Source of the DNA: CAVVAE01 sp963746185
GTDB taxonomy: Bacteria > Actinomycetota > Actinomycetes > Propionibacteriales > Nocardioidaceae
DNA: 64,000 bases
NCBI GenBank assembly: GCA_963746185.1
Contig: CAVVAE010000004.1
Location: 806,001-870,000 of the forward strand
Direction of reading: 5' to 3'
The notes beneath the pieces were generated by a model, which worked only from the letters and a program-made list of their open reading frames with translations, was not told the origin of the DNA and did no database searches. This document shows positions 26,218 through 34,692 of the stretch, in pieces. A program made the translations under genes and the position numbers. Positions within the stretch are counted from its first letter, which is position 1, and every line of letters starts with the position of its first letter.

Positions 26218-26502
26218 TCAGGCCTTGGTGCTGATGCCGAACTGCACGGAGCCGGCTTCGTCCACGTGCGCGTCGAGCACTTCGCTTTCGAGGGCGACCG
26301 CTGCGGTCTCGTCGAGGAAGACGCGGGCGCCCTTCTCCTCGACCACCTGGTCGCCAGGTTGCGGCGCGTCGACCGCGGAGAGCCCGAGGGTCGATCCGTC
26401 GGACTCCTGCTGACTGATGCGGACGCCAGCGTCCGCAGAGTCGGTTGTCTGTTGGGTGATCGTCTTGACCACGTCGGCAGCGTTCTTGGTCAGGGTGAGC
26501 AT
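26218..26502 (-). CDS. HesB/IscA-family-like small protein lacking cluster cysteines
   Basis: A 94-residue protein whose pattern (LTKNAADVVKTI...GVRIS...FLDETAAVALESEVLDAHVDEAGSVQFGI) follows the HesB/IscA beta-fold. The three cysteines that bind Fe-S clusters in true A-type carriers are missing, so cluster transfer is unlikely. The ATG at 26502 is supported by AGGAAAGAG upstream. Its function is unknown; the actinobacterial members I recall are also cysteine-free. Confidence 0.7.
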   Translation of the reverse strand: MLTLTKNAADVVKTITQQTTDSADAGVRISQQESDGSTLGLSAVDAPQPGDQVVEEKGARVFLDETAAVALESEVLDAHVDEAGSVQFGISTKA

Positions 26503-26599
26503 GAGACTCTTTCCTGTGTCGAAGGCGTGACTGACATCTCCACCGTTGCGCGTATCTTCCGAGGCTTCAACCCGACACGTGATGCCCAGCCAAGGCCTA

Positions 26600-26611
26600 T
26601 GAGATGTCTCA
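26600..26611. promoter_or_regulatory. Short palindrome upstream of the hesB-like gene
   Basis: TGAGA and TCTCA flank a 2-nt centre, forming a perfect 5-bp inverted repeat about 100 nt upstream of the HesB-like start. It may be an operator; no cognate regulator is identified. Confidence 0.25.
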
Positions 26612-26668
26612 CTTTGCTTGCCCGCCAGGGTCCCGCTATGACCGTTCTCGAGCTCATGCGTTCGAGCC

Positions 26669-27229
26669 TCAGAAGAGCGCCGGCTGCTCTCGGGACAGGT
26701 CGAAGCCATGAGCGGGGTCAGACTTCAGGTAGTAGCAGTGGATGCCCGCCTCAGTGCTCGTGCAGCCGAAGTCGCCGACGACCGTTGAGGTGCCGTACTT
26801 CAAGATCGGTGCCTTGGGGTTGACCACCGTGTCGGTGACACAGATGAAGCCGGCGACGCCTTCTCGCGTGACCTCAATGCTCTGGCCGTAGTCGCCGTTG
26901 CAGGTGTCGGGCTTGGGCGGGCTCTTGTAGCTGTGCTGGCGAATGTCACAGCGGGCCGCGTCCGACGTGACGAGGCAACCGATGTTGTGCGATGGCGTCA
27001 GAAACGAGGGGACGGCACCGACGGTGTGGGGCAGCACCAGCCGCTCGCCGGGGGCTCGCGTCGGGGGCTGGGCGGCCGGCGTCTCGTCGGTTGGGTCAGG
27101 GCCTTTCGCGGCCGGTTTGTCGTTACCGCCAGCCCGGGACGAGCCAGTCGTGGCGATGTCGCCCGCTGACGCACATGCGGACAGGCAGAGCGCGGTGACG
27201 GACACCGCGACCAGTTGTCGCACCTGCAC
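26669..27229 (-). CDS. Secreted lipoprotein, DUF6636-like
   Basis: A 186-residue protein with a typical lipoprotein signal: a short basic start, a hydrophobic stretch, and the lipobox LSAC with C19. A Pro/Thr-rich linker runs to about residue 65. The mature domain has a PSHNIGCLV pattern and further cysteines (RCDI, CNGDYG, ICVTD, GCTS, HCYYL) that probably form disulfides. The pattern resembles DUF6636; I am not certain of the family, and no function is assigned. It lies downstream of menD with a hairpin between them. Confidence 0.65.
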   Translation of the reverse strand: MQVRQLVAVSVTALCLSACASAGDIATTGSSRAGGNDKPAAKGPDPTDETPAAQPPTRAPGERLVLPHTVGAVPSFLTPSHNIGCLVTSDAARCDIRQHSYKSPPKPDTCNGDYGQSIEVTREGVAGFICVTDTVVNPKAPILKYGTSTVVGDFGCTSTEAGIHCYYLKSDPAHGFDLSREQPALF

Positions 27230-27342
27230 TCAGCGCTCCTCTCGTCATGACCATGATTGCTGCAAGAGGCCCTCTGGGCCAGCCTCCGATCATGGCATAC
27301 GGCGAGAAAGCGCCCGTGCACACGAGGGACCCGCTGATTGAC

Positions 27343-27369
27343 CTTGTCGAATCACCGGGTCTCGACAAG
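27343..27369. terminator. Hairpin downstream of menD, overlapping a REP-like palindrome
   Basis: CTTGTCGA at 27343 to 27350 pairs perfectly with TCGACAAG at 27362 to 27369 across an 11-nt loop. It lies 16 nt past the menD stop on the - strand, so termination is plausible. The adjoining TCTCGACAAGCTCGACC resembles a short palindromic repeat that I recall as common between genes in many Actinobacteria. This copy may be such an element used as a terminator. Confidence 0.55.
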
Positions 27370-27384
27370 CTCGACCGGCGAGGG

Positions 27385-29007
27385 TCAGACGAGGGCGCGT
27401 AGCTGCTCAGCAAGACCCCTGCGGTGGCTGCGCGCCAGCGGCACCTCGATGACCCTGATGCCGCTGGCGTCTCGAGACAGTGCGGTTCGCAGTTCGGCTG
27501 GGTCATCAATCCGCTCGTATGACGTCTGAGTAGCCCGGCACAGCGCACCGATGTCCACTCCGTGCGGCGTGCCGAAGACTCGCTCGAACGAGTCGGTGAA
27601 GTCCGGGCCGCCCTGCTCGAGAGTGGAGAAGATGGCGCCGCCGTCGTCGTTCGCCACCACGATCGTGAGATCCGGGCGAGGCTCGTCGGGACCCAGCACC
27701 AACGCGTTCGCGTCGTGCAGGAACGTCACGTCTCCGACGTAAGCGAGCGACCGAGTCGACGAAGGGCGGCCGAGCGCGGCACCGATGGCCGTCGACAGGG
27801 TGCCGTCGATCCCCGCGAGGCCGCGGTTGCCGACGATGCGGCGGCGCCCGCCCACCGGGTAGGGCGTGGCCATGATGTCGAAGTCGCGAACTGGCTGTGA
27901 CGAGCCCACGACCAGGAGGGCCTGGTCGGTGACGGCCCGCGCGATCTCGGCCGCAACCCGCAACGGCGCGCCGTGCTCGGTAGCGGCAACGTCGTCCACG
28001 CCGGCCGAGAGCTTGGCGTCGGCAGCACGCCATGCGGAGATCCAGGACTCGTCCTCCGACTCGTCGACTACCGGCATCGCGTCGACATGCACCGCCACGC
28101 GGCCAGGATCAGTGCACACGCCCCCCGGTCCGCGCACGGACACCACTTCGATGTCTGATCGTGAGATCAGTCGCGTGACTGGTCGTGACAACGTCGGGTG
28201 TCCCGTCACGACGACCCGCTCGATCTGATCGCCCAGCTCGGACTCGAGCAGCAGCCGGTAGGTCCGCAACGCGTGGGTGCCAGTGCGTGATCCGGAAGTG
28301 GGTTCGGCAAGCAGCGGCCAGTTCGCCTTCTGGGCCATCATGCGAGCAGGTGGCCCGGCATCGTCACCAGCAACCACCACGGTCAGCGGACCCGCATAGA
28401 GGTGCTCGCCGTCGTCGGACTCCTCGCGCTGCGACCAATGACGAGGTCCACGAGCTTGCACGGACGTGTCGGCCAGCTCACCGAGCAGCGGCAACGGTTC
28501 GGGTAGCAGTGGCTCGGCGAACTGGAGGTTGACCTGCACCGGAGCCCGCCGTCGTACGCCAGCGTGAATCGCATCCGCCGCCTGCACCACGTCTCCCACC
28601 GGAACGTCGACGAATCTCACGCGTCGGCCGAGCAGCCCCACCTGTTCAGTGGTCTGGTTGGCGCCAGTGCCCCGGAGCGCGGCCGGGCGATCGGCGGACA
28701 AGATGATCAGCGGAACCCCGACATGGGAGGCCTCGAGGACAGCTGGGTGCAGGTTGGCGACGGCCGTGCCCGACGTGGTCACGACCGCGACGGGGTGGTG
28801 CGACCCTTTCAACAGGCCGAGCGCCAGGAAGCCAGCCGTGCGCTCGTCGATGCGAACGTGCAAGCGCAACAGGCCGGCCGCGTCGGCCTCATGCAAGGCC
28901 ACCGCAAGTGCGGCCGAACGCGATCCGGGGGCGAGCACCACATCGCTGACACCAGTACGCCGCAACGCAGAAACGACCGCGACGGCGAGCTCAGCCGAGG
29001 TGTTCAT
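27385..29007 (-). CDS. menD: 2-succinyl-5-enolpyruvyl-6-hydroxy-3-cyclohexene-1-carboxylate synthase MenD
   Basis: A 540-residue thiamine-diphosphate enzyme joining isochorismate and 2-oxoglutarate. N-terminal APGSRSAALAVAL and DERTAGFLALGLLKGS contain the catalytic Glu region. The C-terminal ThDP-magnesium motif runs through ATAIGAALG-like sequence to NDDGGAIFSTLEQGG. The ATG at 29007 overlaps the menC stop (ATGA). Order menE-menC-menD with 4-nt overlaps indicates one transcript. Confidence 0.94.
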   Translation of the reverse strand: MNTSAELAVAVVSALRRTGVSDVVLAPGSRSAALAVALHEADAAGLLRLHVRIDERTAGFLALGLLKGSHHPVAVVTTSGTAVANLHPAVLEASHVGVPLIILSADRPAALRGTGANQTTEQVGLLGRRVRFVDVPVGDVVQAADAIHAGVRRRAPVQVNLQFAEPLLPEPLPLLGELADTSVQARGPRHWSQREESDDGEHLYAGPLTVVVAGDDAGPPARMMAQKANWPLLAEPTSGSRTGTHALRTYRLLLESELGDQIERVVVTGHPTLSRPVTRLISRSDIEVVSVRGPGGVCTDPGRVAVHVDAMPVVDESEDESWISAWRAADAKLSAGVDDVAATEHGAPLRVAAEIARAVTDQALLVVGSSQPVRDFDIMATPYPVGGRRRIVGNRGLAGIDGTLSTAIGAALGRPSSTRSLAYVGDVTFLHDANALVLGPDEPRPDLTIVVANDDGGAIFSTLEQGGPDFTDSFERVFGTPHGVDIGALCRATQTSYERIDDPAELRTALSRDASGIRVIEVPLARSHRRGLAEQLRALV

Positions 29008-29963
29008 CGAGCCCGATCTTCCAGCACCTGTTGGCATTGCGCCAGTCGCTCGCGCCATCGTTGCTCGGTCGCAGCATCGACTTGGGCGGCCGCGATCAAG
29101 CCGGGATCAGCGCGAGTGGACCGCACCGTGAGCGCACCATCGATCGGCGTCATCGGCTCGTCCGTAAGGTCACGCGTCAGCATCGACGTGGTCGCCAACC
29201 CGCAGGCATACGGCAGCTCCGGAAGCGCCGCCGCCAGAGCGACCCCGGCTGCTATCCCCACCGATGACTCGAGCGCGGACGAGACCACGACAGGGATCGC
29301 CAGCTTCTCGGCCAAGCGCAGGCAAGCGCGGACTCCGCCGAGCGGCTGCACCTTGAGCACCACGATGTCGGCCGCGTCGAGCTCGACGACTCGGTGCGGA
29401 TCGTCGGCTCGGCGAATCGACTCATCGGCAGCAATGGGTACGTCGACGCGTCGCCTCACCAGCGCCAGGTCCTCGACCGAGGCGACCGGCTGTTCGACGT
29501 ACTCCAGGTCGAACTCCATCAGAGCACCAATGGCTTCGGCGGCTTGCTCGACAGACCACCCACCGTTGGCGTCGACTCGGACCTTGCCTTCGCGGCCGAG
29601 CGCACCTCGAACAGCAGCGACTCGGGCCAGGTCGTCGTCGAGACGTTGACCCGGTTCGGCCACCTTCACCTTCGCGGTCCGGCAGCCGTGGGGGTCGGTC
29701 ACGATCGCAATCGCCTGCTCCGGGCTCACGGCCGGCACCGTGCAGTTGACGGGCACGCTGTCACGCACCGGGTTAGGGAAACCGGTGTCGGCGGCCTCGA
29801 GCGCGGCGGCCAGCCATGAAGCGGACTCCTTTACGTCGTAGTCCCAGAACGGGCTGAACTCGCCGACGCCAGCCGCACCGTGGATCAGCACACCCTCGCG
29901 GTGGTCGACGCCACGAAAGCGAACGTTCATCGGCAGCGAGAAGACCTCGAACCGCGGCGTCAC
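29004..29963 (-). CDS. menC: o-Succinylbenzoate synthase MenC
   Basis: A 319-residue enolase-superfamily dehydratase of the menaquinone pathway. It shows KVKVAEPGQ (first catalytic Lys), VDANGGWS and EQPVASVEDL metal ligands, ADESIR, and the second Lys in IVVLKVQPLGGV. The length is typical of the actinobacterial type. It overlaps both menE and menD by 4 nt. Confidence 0.93.
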   Translation of the reverse strand: MTPRFEVFSLPMNVRFRGVDHREGVLIHGAAGVGEFSPFWDYDVKESASWLAAALEAADTGFPNPVRDSVPVNCTVPAVSPEQAIAIVTDPHGCRTAKVKVAEPGQRLDDDLARVAAVRGALGREGKVRVDANGGWSVEQAAEAIGALMEFDLEYVEQPVASVEDLALVRRRVDVPIAADESIRRADDPHRVVELDAADIVVLKVQPLGGVRACLRLAEKLAIPVVVSSALESSVGIAAGVALAAALPELPYACGLATTSMLTRDLTDEPMTPIDGALTVRSTRADPGLIAAAQVDAATEQRWRERLAQCQQVLEDRAR

Positions 29964-31015
29964 GTGTCGGCCACATCGAGCAGTTGCGGGAGGCGCTGCC
30001 GATCGACCTTGCCCGACTCGAGCAGCGGCAGCGCCTCGACCACGATCAGCTCGCGCGGTGCCCAGCTGCGTGGGTGCTGGACGGCCACGAAGTCCCGGAC
30101 CTCACCGAGGTCTGGTGGGTGCTTCGAGACGACGAGCGCGACCACCGTGGCGCCCCACTCGGGGTCGGGTCGCGAGGTCACCGCTACGTGGTCCACGCTG
30201 CCCATCTGGGCCAGCCGGGCCTCCACGTCCGCCAGGACGACGTTGACGCCCCCACTGATCACCACGTCATCGGCTCGGCCGAGCAGCACCAGCCGCCCGT
30301 CGGCATCGAACCGGGCCAGGTCGGGTGTGTGCAGCCAGCCGTCGCGGAGCACCTCGGCGGTGAGATCAGGTCGATCGACGTACCCGTCGAAGAGCACCGG
30401 CCCGGCGATGCGCACCTCACCAGCCGATCCGAGCGCCACAGCGACGCCGTCGAGCGGCCAGCCGTCGTACACGCAACCGCCGCAGGTCTCGCTCATGCCG
30501 TACGTCGTGATCACCCGCACGCCACGCTCAAGGGCCTCAGCGAGCAGGGCAGGTCGGGCTGCCGAGCCACCGACGAGCACGGCGTCGTACTCCGTGAGTG
30601 CCTTGATGTCGACGTCGTTCTGCATCCACCGGTGCAGCTGCGTCGGAACGACCGCGAGGTAGCGACGATCTCCAGTCAACGCCGCGGTGGCGGCCGACAG
30701 GTCTGGATGATCCTCGAGTACGACGGGCGAGGTCCCGGCGAGAACCGACCGGGTGATGACCTGCAGCCCTGCGACGTAGTGAGGCGGCAGCGCCAGGACC
30801 CACTGACCCGGACCACCGATCCGCTGCAGGGTCGCCGTCGCGGAAGCTCGTAGCGCGGCAGCCGACAGCGCGACATCCTTTGGCCCGCCCGTCGACCCAG
30901 ACGTTCGAACCGTCAACGCCGGCGACGTCTCGTCGAAGAGCCAGCTCTTCAACAGCCGCTCGACCTCGGGCGCACTGCCGTGAAGGGGACGACGCAGCGA
31001 CGGTGGGGAGGTCAC
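29960..31015 (-). CDS. menE: o-Succinylbenzoate--CoA ligase MenE
   Basis: A 351-residue adenylate-forming enzyme. The phosphate loop TSGSTGGPKDV, the TYGMSETCGG motif, and the C-terminal hinge with GRADDVVISGGVNV and ESGKVDRQRLPQ (catalytic Lys) are present. It lacks the long N-terminal subdomain of ordinary acyl-CoA synthetases, as actinobacterial MenE does. The GTG start at 31015 was chosen because it begins at a normal N-terminus and leaves 45 nt to the divergent menA. Open sequence further upstream overlaps menA and is unrelated. Confidence 0.9.
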   Translation of the reverse strand: MTSPPSLRRPLHGSAPEVERLLKSWLFDETSPALTVRTSGSTGGPKDVALSAAALRASATATLQRIGGPGQWVLALPPHYVAGLQVITRSVLAGTSPVVLEDHPDLSAATAALTGDRRYLAVVPTQLHRWMQNDVDIKALTEYDAVLVGGSAARPALLAEALERGVRVITTYGMSETCGGCVYDGWPLDGVAVALGSAGEVRIAGPVLFDGYVDRPDLTAEVLRDGWLHTPDLARFDADGRLVLLGRADDVVISGGVNVVLADVEARLAQMGSVDHVAVTSRPDPEWGATVVALVVSKHPPDLGEVRDFVAVQHPRSWAPRELIVVEALPLLESGKVDRQRLPQLLDVADT

Positions 31016-31060
31016 GCGACACAGACTACGGCCGGGTGGTCTGGGAGACTGACCGCCACC

Positions 31061-31942
31061 ATGGCTACGTCTCTTCAGTGGATCGAGGGTGCTCGACCCC
31101 GCACTCTCCCGGCCGCCGTCTCCCCTGTCCTCGCCGGAACGGGCGTCGCGGTCTACGCCGATGAGTTCGTGTGGTGGAAGGCGTTGTTGGCGCTGGTTGT
31201 CGCGCTGGCCCTGCAGGTCGCCGTCAACTACGCCAACGACTACTCCGACGGGGTCAGGGGGACAGACGACAACCGCGTCGGCCCCCTGCGACTGGTCGGG
31301 TCTGGTGCGGCGAAGCCGGCACACGTCAAAGCGGCCGCGCTGGCTGGCTTCGCTGTCGCCGCCGTCGCTGGCATCGTGCTTGCCGCCACGTCGAGCTGGT
31401 GGCTGCTGCTGGTCGGCGCCGCGGCGGTCGTGGCCGCCTGGTTCTACACCGGTGGCAGCAAACCGTATGGCTACCGTGCCCTGGGCGAGTTGAGCGTGTT
31501 CGTCTTCTTCGGACTCGTCGCCGTGTTGGGAACGGCCTACGTGCAGGTCGGCGAGCTCGGTGACGGCGTGGTCTGGGTGGCATGCGGAATTGGTGCGCTT
31601 GCCTGCGCGATCCTGGTCGCCAACAACCTGCGCGACATCCCCACCGACGAGGTGTCGGGCAAACGCACTCTGGCTGTGGTGATGGGCGACAGCGGGTCTC
31701 GAGAGCTCTACGCAGCGCTCCAGGCTGCGGCGTTCGCGTTCGTCCTCGTGGTGGCGTTCACCGTCACATGGTGGGCGCTCCTCGCAGCCGTGGCGCTGCC
31801 GTTTGCGTGGCGTGCCCAGATCGTCGTACGCCGAGGTGCGACCGGGCCGGCGCTCATCCCGGTGTTGCGCGACTCGGGCCTGACCGAGCTCGTGTACGCC
31901 GTCGGGCTCTTCGCGGGATACCTCGTCGCCAGCCTGACCTAA
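31061..31942 (+). CDS. menA: 1,4-Dihydroxy-2-naphthoate polyprenyltransferase MenA
   Basis: A 293-residue UbiA-family membrane prenyltransferase attaching the isoprenoid tail to the naphthoquinone ring. The first magnesium motif is NYANDYSDGVRGTDD and the second is NNLRDIPTDEVSGKRTL. Eight or nine hydrophobic helices are visible. The ATG at 31061 starts at the conserved QWIEGARPRTLPAAVSPV block; sequence further upstream belongs to the menE side. The gene ends at the first of two related palindromic elements. Confidence 0.93.
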   Translation: MATSLQWIEGARPRTLPAAVSPVLAGTGVAVYADEFVWWKALLALVVALALQVAVNYANDYSDGVRGTDDNRVGPLRLVGSGAAKPAHVKAAALAGFAVAAVAGIVLAATSSWWLLLVGAAAVVAAWFYTGGSKPYGYRALGELSVFVFFGLVAVLGTAYVQVGELGDGVVWVACGIGALACAILVANNLRDIPTDEVSGKRTLAVVMGDSGSRELYAALQAAAFAFVLVVAFTVTWWALLAAVALPFAWRAQIVVRRGATGPALIPVLRDSGLTELVYAVGLFAGYLVASLT

Positions 31943-31946
31943 CCGT

Positions 31947-31992
31947 CTTGTCAGAAGTAGGTAGGGCTATAGGCCGATGTACTTCTGACAAG
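31947..31992. repeat. Palindromic element, copy A, at the menA / DUF4229 convergent junction
   Basis: CTTGTCAGAAGTA at 31947 to 31959 is the exact complement of TACTTCTGACAAG at 31980 to 31992. The arms enclose a 20-nt loop (GGTAGGGCTATAGGCCGATG). Three more base pairs form beyond a single mismatch at each end. A second copy with the same arms and nearly the same loop lies at 33643 to 33686 in the opposite orientation. Both sit between convergent genes, so bidirectional termination is likely. The conserved loop points to a dispersed repeat family. Confidence 0.85.
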
Positions 31993-31996
31993 TCGG

Positions 31997-32263
31997 TCAG
32001 TCGTCGTCTTCGGCGGAGCGTTTCGCCTCGAACGCCGCCTTCGCCCTCGCGGCACGTCGCTCGATCTCGGCGGCGAGGTCGGCCCGCATCGACTTGAGCA
32101 CGGCGAACGCGATCAGCGACGAGATGATCATCGCGAAGAGCGCGGTATAGAGCCCGCTGAGCGCGTTCCACTCGAGGTTGCGACCGAAGATGAGCCAGAT
32201 GAGCCCGTACACCACGGCGAAGAGGCCGAGCCGAGCCAACGTGTAGAGGGCGAAGATCTTCAT
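31997..32263 (-). CDS. DUF4229 small membrane protein
   Basis: An 88-residue protein with two transmembrane helices (residues 4 to 25 and 34 to 58) and a highly charged C-terminal helix rich in R, A and E ending in acidic residues. The pattern matches DUF4229, found in actinobacteria near menA. Function unknown. Its ATG overlaps the stop of the dehydratase gene (ATGA). Confidence 0.75.
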   Translation of the reverse strand: MKIFALYTLARLGLFAVVYGLIWLIFGRNLEWNALSGLYTALFAMIISSLIAFAVLKSMRADLAAEIERRAARAKAAFEAKRSAEDDD

Positions 32264-33234
32264 GACCTGCCTCCGACCAGCACGTCGGCGAGCAGCGCCG
32301 GCTCAACGTTTCCGCCCGAGACGATCGCGACGGCCGGACCTTCGGCCACAACCTCTGGATGCGCGAGATAGCCCGCGACCGCGACTGCGCCACTCGGCTC
32401 GCAGACGAGCTTCGCGCCGAGCACGATCGACCGCATGGCGGAGCGGATCTGTTCCTCGGTCACCGTGATGACATCGTCGACCAGCGATGCGATGTGCAGC
32501 CAGTTGAGCTCACCGACGGCACTGACCCGTAGCCCGTCGGCGATGGTCCGCCCGGTCAGTGCGGTGTCCCACTCGACTCGCTCACCACGGGCGAATCCTT
32601 CGGCAAGATCGCCGGCCAGCTCCGGCTCGACGCCGATCATGCGCACGCTCGGTTTGCGCGCCTTGAGAGCGGCGGCGATGCCGCTGATCAGGCCGCCCCC
32701 GCTGACCGGCACGAAGACGGTGGCGACCGACGGAAGGTCTTCGTAGATCTCGAGGCCGACCGTGCCTTGGCCGGCGATGACCCGCTCGTCGTTGAACGGC
32801 GGGAGGAAGACCGCGCCTGACTCCTGCTGCAGCCGTTCCGTCACCGCCGCCCGCTCGGAGATGTCGACGAGCACCAAGTTTGCGCCCAGCGCCTCGGTGG
32901 CGGCGCGCTTGATCTCGGCAGACTGCCGGGGCATCACGATGGTGGCTGGCACTCCTGCGTCACGGGCTGCGCGGGCGATCGCCTGCGCGTGGTTTCCCGA
33001 CGAGTGGGTGATCACGCCTCGCGCTCGCTCTTCCTCGGTCAACGAGGCGATGGCGTTGGTTGCTCCGCGGAGTTTGAACGACCCACCGAGCTGGAGGCAC
33101 TCGGCCTTGAGGTGCAAAGCGGTGTCTTCGCGGCCGAGGGACGTACGGAGCAACGGCGTGCGTCGTACAGCGCCGGCTATCCGCTTGGCCGCGGTCTCGA
33201 TCTCCTCGACCGTGACGAGTCCGTCCGTTTCCAC
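32260..33234 (-). CDS. PLP-dependent threonine/serine dehydratase
   Basis: A 324-residue fold-type II PLP enzyme. The Schiff-base Lys is K54 in GSFKLRGATNA. SSGNHAQAIA and the phosphate-binding glycine loop VSGGGLISG are present. There is no C-terminal ACT domain, so it is not the feedback-regulated biosynthetic IlvA form. It may be a catabolic threonine/serine dehydratase or serine racemase-like enzyme; these cannot be separated by eye. Confidence 0.85.
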   Translation of the reverse strand: METDGLVTVEEIETAAKRIAGAVRRTPLLRTSLGREDTALHLKAECLQLGGSFKLRGATNAIASLTEEERARGVITHSSGNHAQAIARAARDAGVPATIVMPRQSAEIKRAATEALGANLVLVDISERAAVTERLQQESGAVFLPPFNDERVIAGQGTVGLEIYEDLPSVATVFVPVSGGGLISGIAAALKARKPSVRMIGVEPELAGDLAEGFARGERVEWDTALTGRTIADGLRVSAVGELNWLHIASLVDDVITVTEEQIRSAMRSIVLGAKLVCEPSGAVAVAGYLAHPEVVAEGPAVAIVSGGNVEPALLADVLVGGRS

Positions 33235-33332
33235 CCCGTCACCCTAGATCCCCGTACCCCGCCGTCGGCGAGATGCCTCACGCTCTCTCGGGGATCGGAC
33301 TACATTGGAGAGGTGAGAGGAGGTCGACAGCC

Positions 33333-33635
33333 ATGAGGTTCCTTCCCGGCATTCTGCTCATCGTGCTGGCGATTTACTGCTGGATCGAGATCGCGCAGTC
33401 CGATCCCCGGCAGGTGCGCCAGTTGCCTCGCGGTATGTGGGCCCTGATTGTGCTCATCCCGCTCGTGGGCCCGGCAGCCTGGCTGGTCTACGGCCGACCC
33501 AACGGAAGCGACGTTGTCCAGGCGGCACCCAAGCCGCGGCCGAAGGTGGTTGCGCCTGACGACGACCCCGACTTCCTGCGCAGCATCCGCCGGCCGCCGA
33601 AACCCCCGGACGACGACCACCCCGCTCGCTCCTAA
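33333..33635 (+). CDS. Small membrane protein with PLD-nuclease N-terminal (PLDc_N) domain
   Basis: A 100-residue protein with two hydrophobic helices (residues 2 to 20 and 35 to 54) separated by a short loop and ending in the WLVYGRP motif that typifies the PLDc_N domain of cardiolipin-synthase-like proteins. The tail is proline-rich and charged. It lacks any catalytic HKD motif. A strong GAGAGGAGG ribosome binding site precedes the ATG. A TACATT -10-like hexamer lies at 33301. Confidence 0.75.
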   Translation: MRFLPGILLIVLAIYCWIEIAQSDPRQVRQLPRGMWALIVLIPLVGPAAWLVYGRPNGSDVVQAAPKPRPKVVAPDDDPDFLRSIRRPPKPPDDDHPARS

Positions 33636-33642
33636 CCACCGA

Positions 33643-33686
33643 CTTGTCAGGAGTACATCGGCCCTAGCCCTACCTACTTCTGACAA
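33643..33686. repeat. Palindromic element, copy B, at the PLDc_N / ccsB convergent junction
   Basis: CTTGTCAGGAGTA pairs with TACTTCTGACAA, with one arm mismatch, around a 19-nt loop. Read on this strand it matches the reverse complement of copy A (31947 to 31992), including the loop except for a change from CCTATAGCCC to CCCTAGCCC. Again the site is between two convergent genes. Confidence 0.85.
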
Positions 33687-33697
33687 CCTGGTCGAAG

Positions 33698-34692
33698 CTA
33701 CATGCCGGAGTAGGAGTGCAAGCCGGAGCCGAACAGGTTGATCCCGACGAAGTTGAACAGGAACGTCGCGTAGCCAAGCAGCGCGACGTACGCCGCGGCC
33801 CGTCCTTGCCAGCCCGCAGTGGCTCGCGCGTGCAGGTACGCCGCATAGGCAACCCAGGTGATGAACGCCCAGACCTCCTTCGGGTCCCAGCCCCAGAAGC
33901 GGCCCCAGGCGTACTGCGCCCAGATCGCCCCCGCGAGTACCGCGAACGTCCACAGCGGGAATGCGAAGGCGTGCACGCGGTACGCGACCCGGTCGATCGC
34001 CTCGGCGTTCGGCGTCCGCCACAGGAACCCCGTGCGCGGCGCCTCAGGATGCGCGGCGGCCTTCGTCTCCAGCCTGCTGCGCAACAGGTAGAGCACCGAC
34101 GCGAGCGCGCCGATCGTGAAGGCGCCGCCGGCGGTCGCCGCAGCCGAGACGTGGATGACCAGCCAGTACGAGTGCAGCGCGGGAACGAGTGGTCCGACCG
34201 GCCGGTACAGCACGATGACGGCGATGCCGAGCACGATGGTGAGCACGCCCGTGACGAGCAGACCGAGCCAGCGGATCGTCGTAGCGGCGGACCAGGAAGA
34301 CATAGGCCACCGCCACGGCCAGCGAGCCAGTGATCGAGAACTCGTACATGCTCCCCCAGGGCACCCGCTCTGCGGCGAGCCCGCGGGTGAGGACCCCCGA
34401 CCAAGTGGAGCAGGAAGCCGAGCACCGTGAGCGACAGCCCGATCCGGCCGAACCGGTCGCTTCGCTCGATCTCGTCGTCGGACGCTGCCGGGAGCGGACG
34501 AGGCGCAAGCGGCGGATCTGATGCAGACGGGATCGGAAACCAGCACCGTCGCGCGACGAGGTTCGCCACGGCAACGGAAGGAAGGTCACGCGCCTTCGCC
34601 CACTCGACGACATGCGCGAGCATGGCGAGCGCGTAGACGAACGTGGCGGAGTACATCGCGTTGTTGCTGAGGTGCGCGAACGTCTCGGTCAT
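33698..34692 (-). pseudogene. ccsB: Cytochrome c biogenesis protein CcsB, broken by two single-base insertions
   Basis: Three reading frames together encode one CcsB/CcsA haem-handling protein. The N-terminal part starts at ATG 34692 (AGGAGG 7 nt upstream; ATGA overlap with resB). It shifts frame at a run of five C at 34394 to 34398, where one base is extra, into the VPWGSMYEFSITGS segment. It shifts again near 34284 to 34290 before IRWLGLLVTGVL. The C-terminal frame carries HVSAAATAGGAFT and the haem-binding WGWDPKEVWAFITW motif. The protein sequence is otherwise well conserved, which argues for sequencing errors rather than decay. It would bind haem with resB in System II maturation. Confidence 0.8.

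Noticed and set aside
31947..33686. Insertion sequence or transposon bounded by the palindromes
   Set aside because: No transposase lies between them, and the enclosed genes look native. The elements are better described as repeats or terminators.
33698..34692. Three independent small genes in the ccsB region
   Set aside because: The pieces are consecutive parts of a single CcsB, joined by two one-base corrections.
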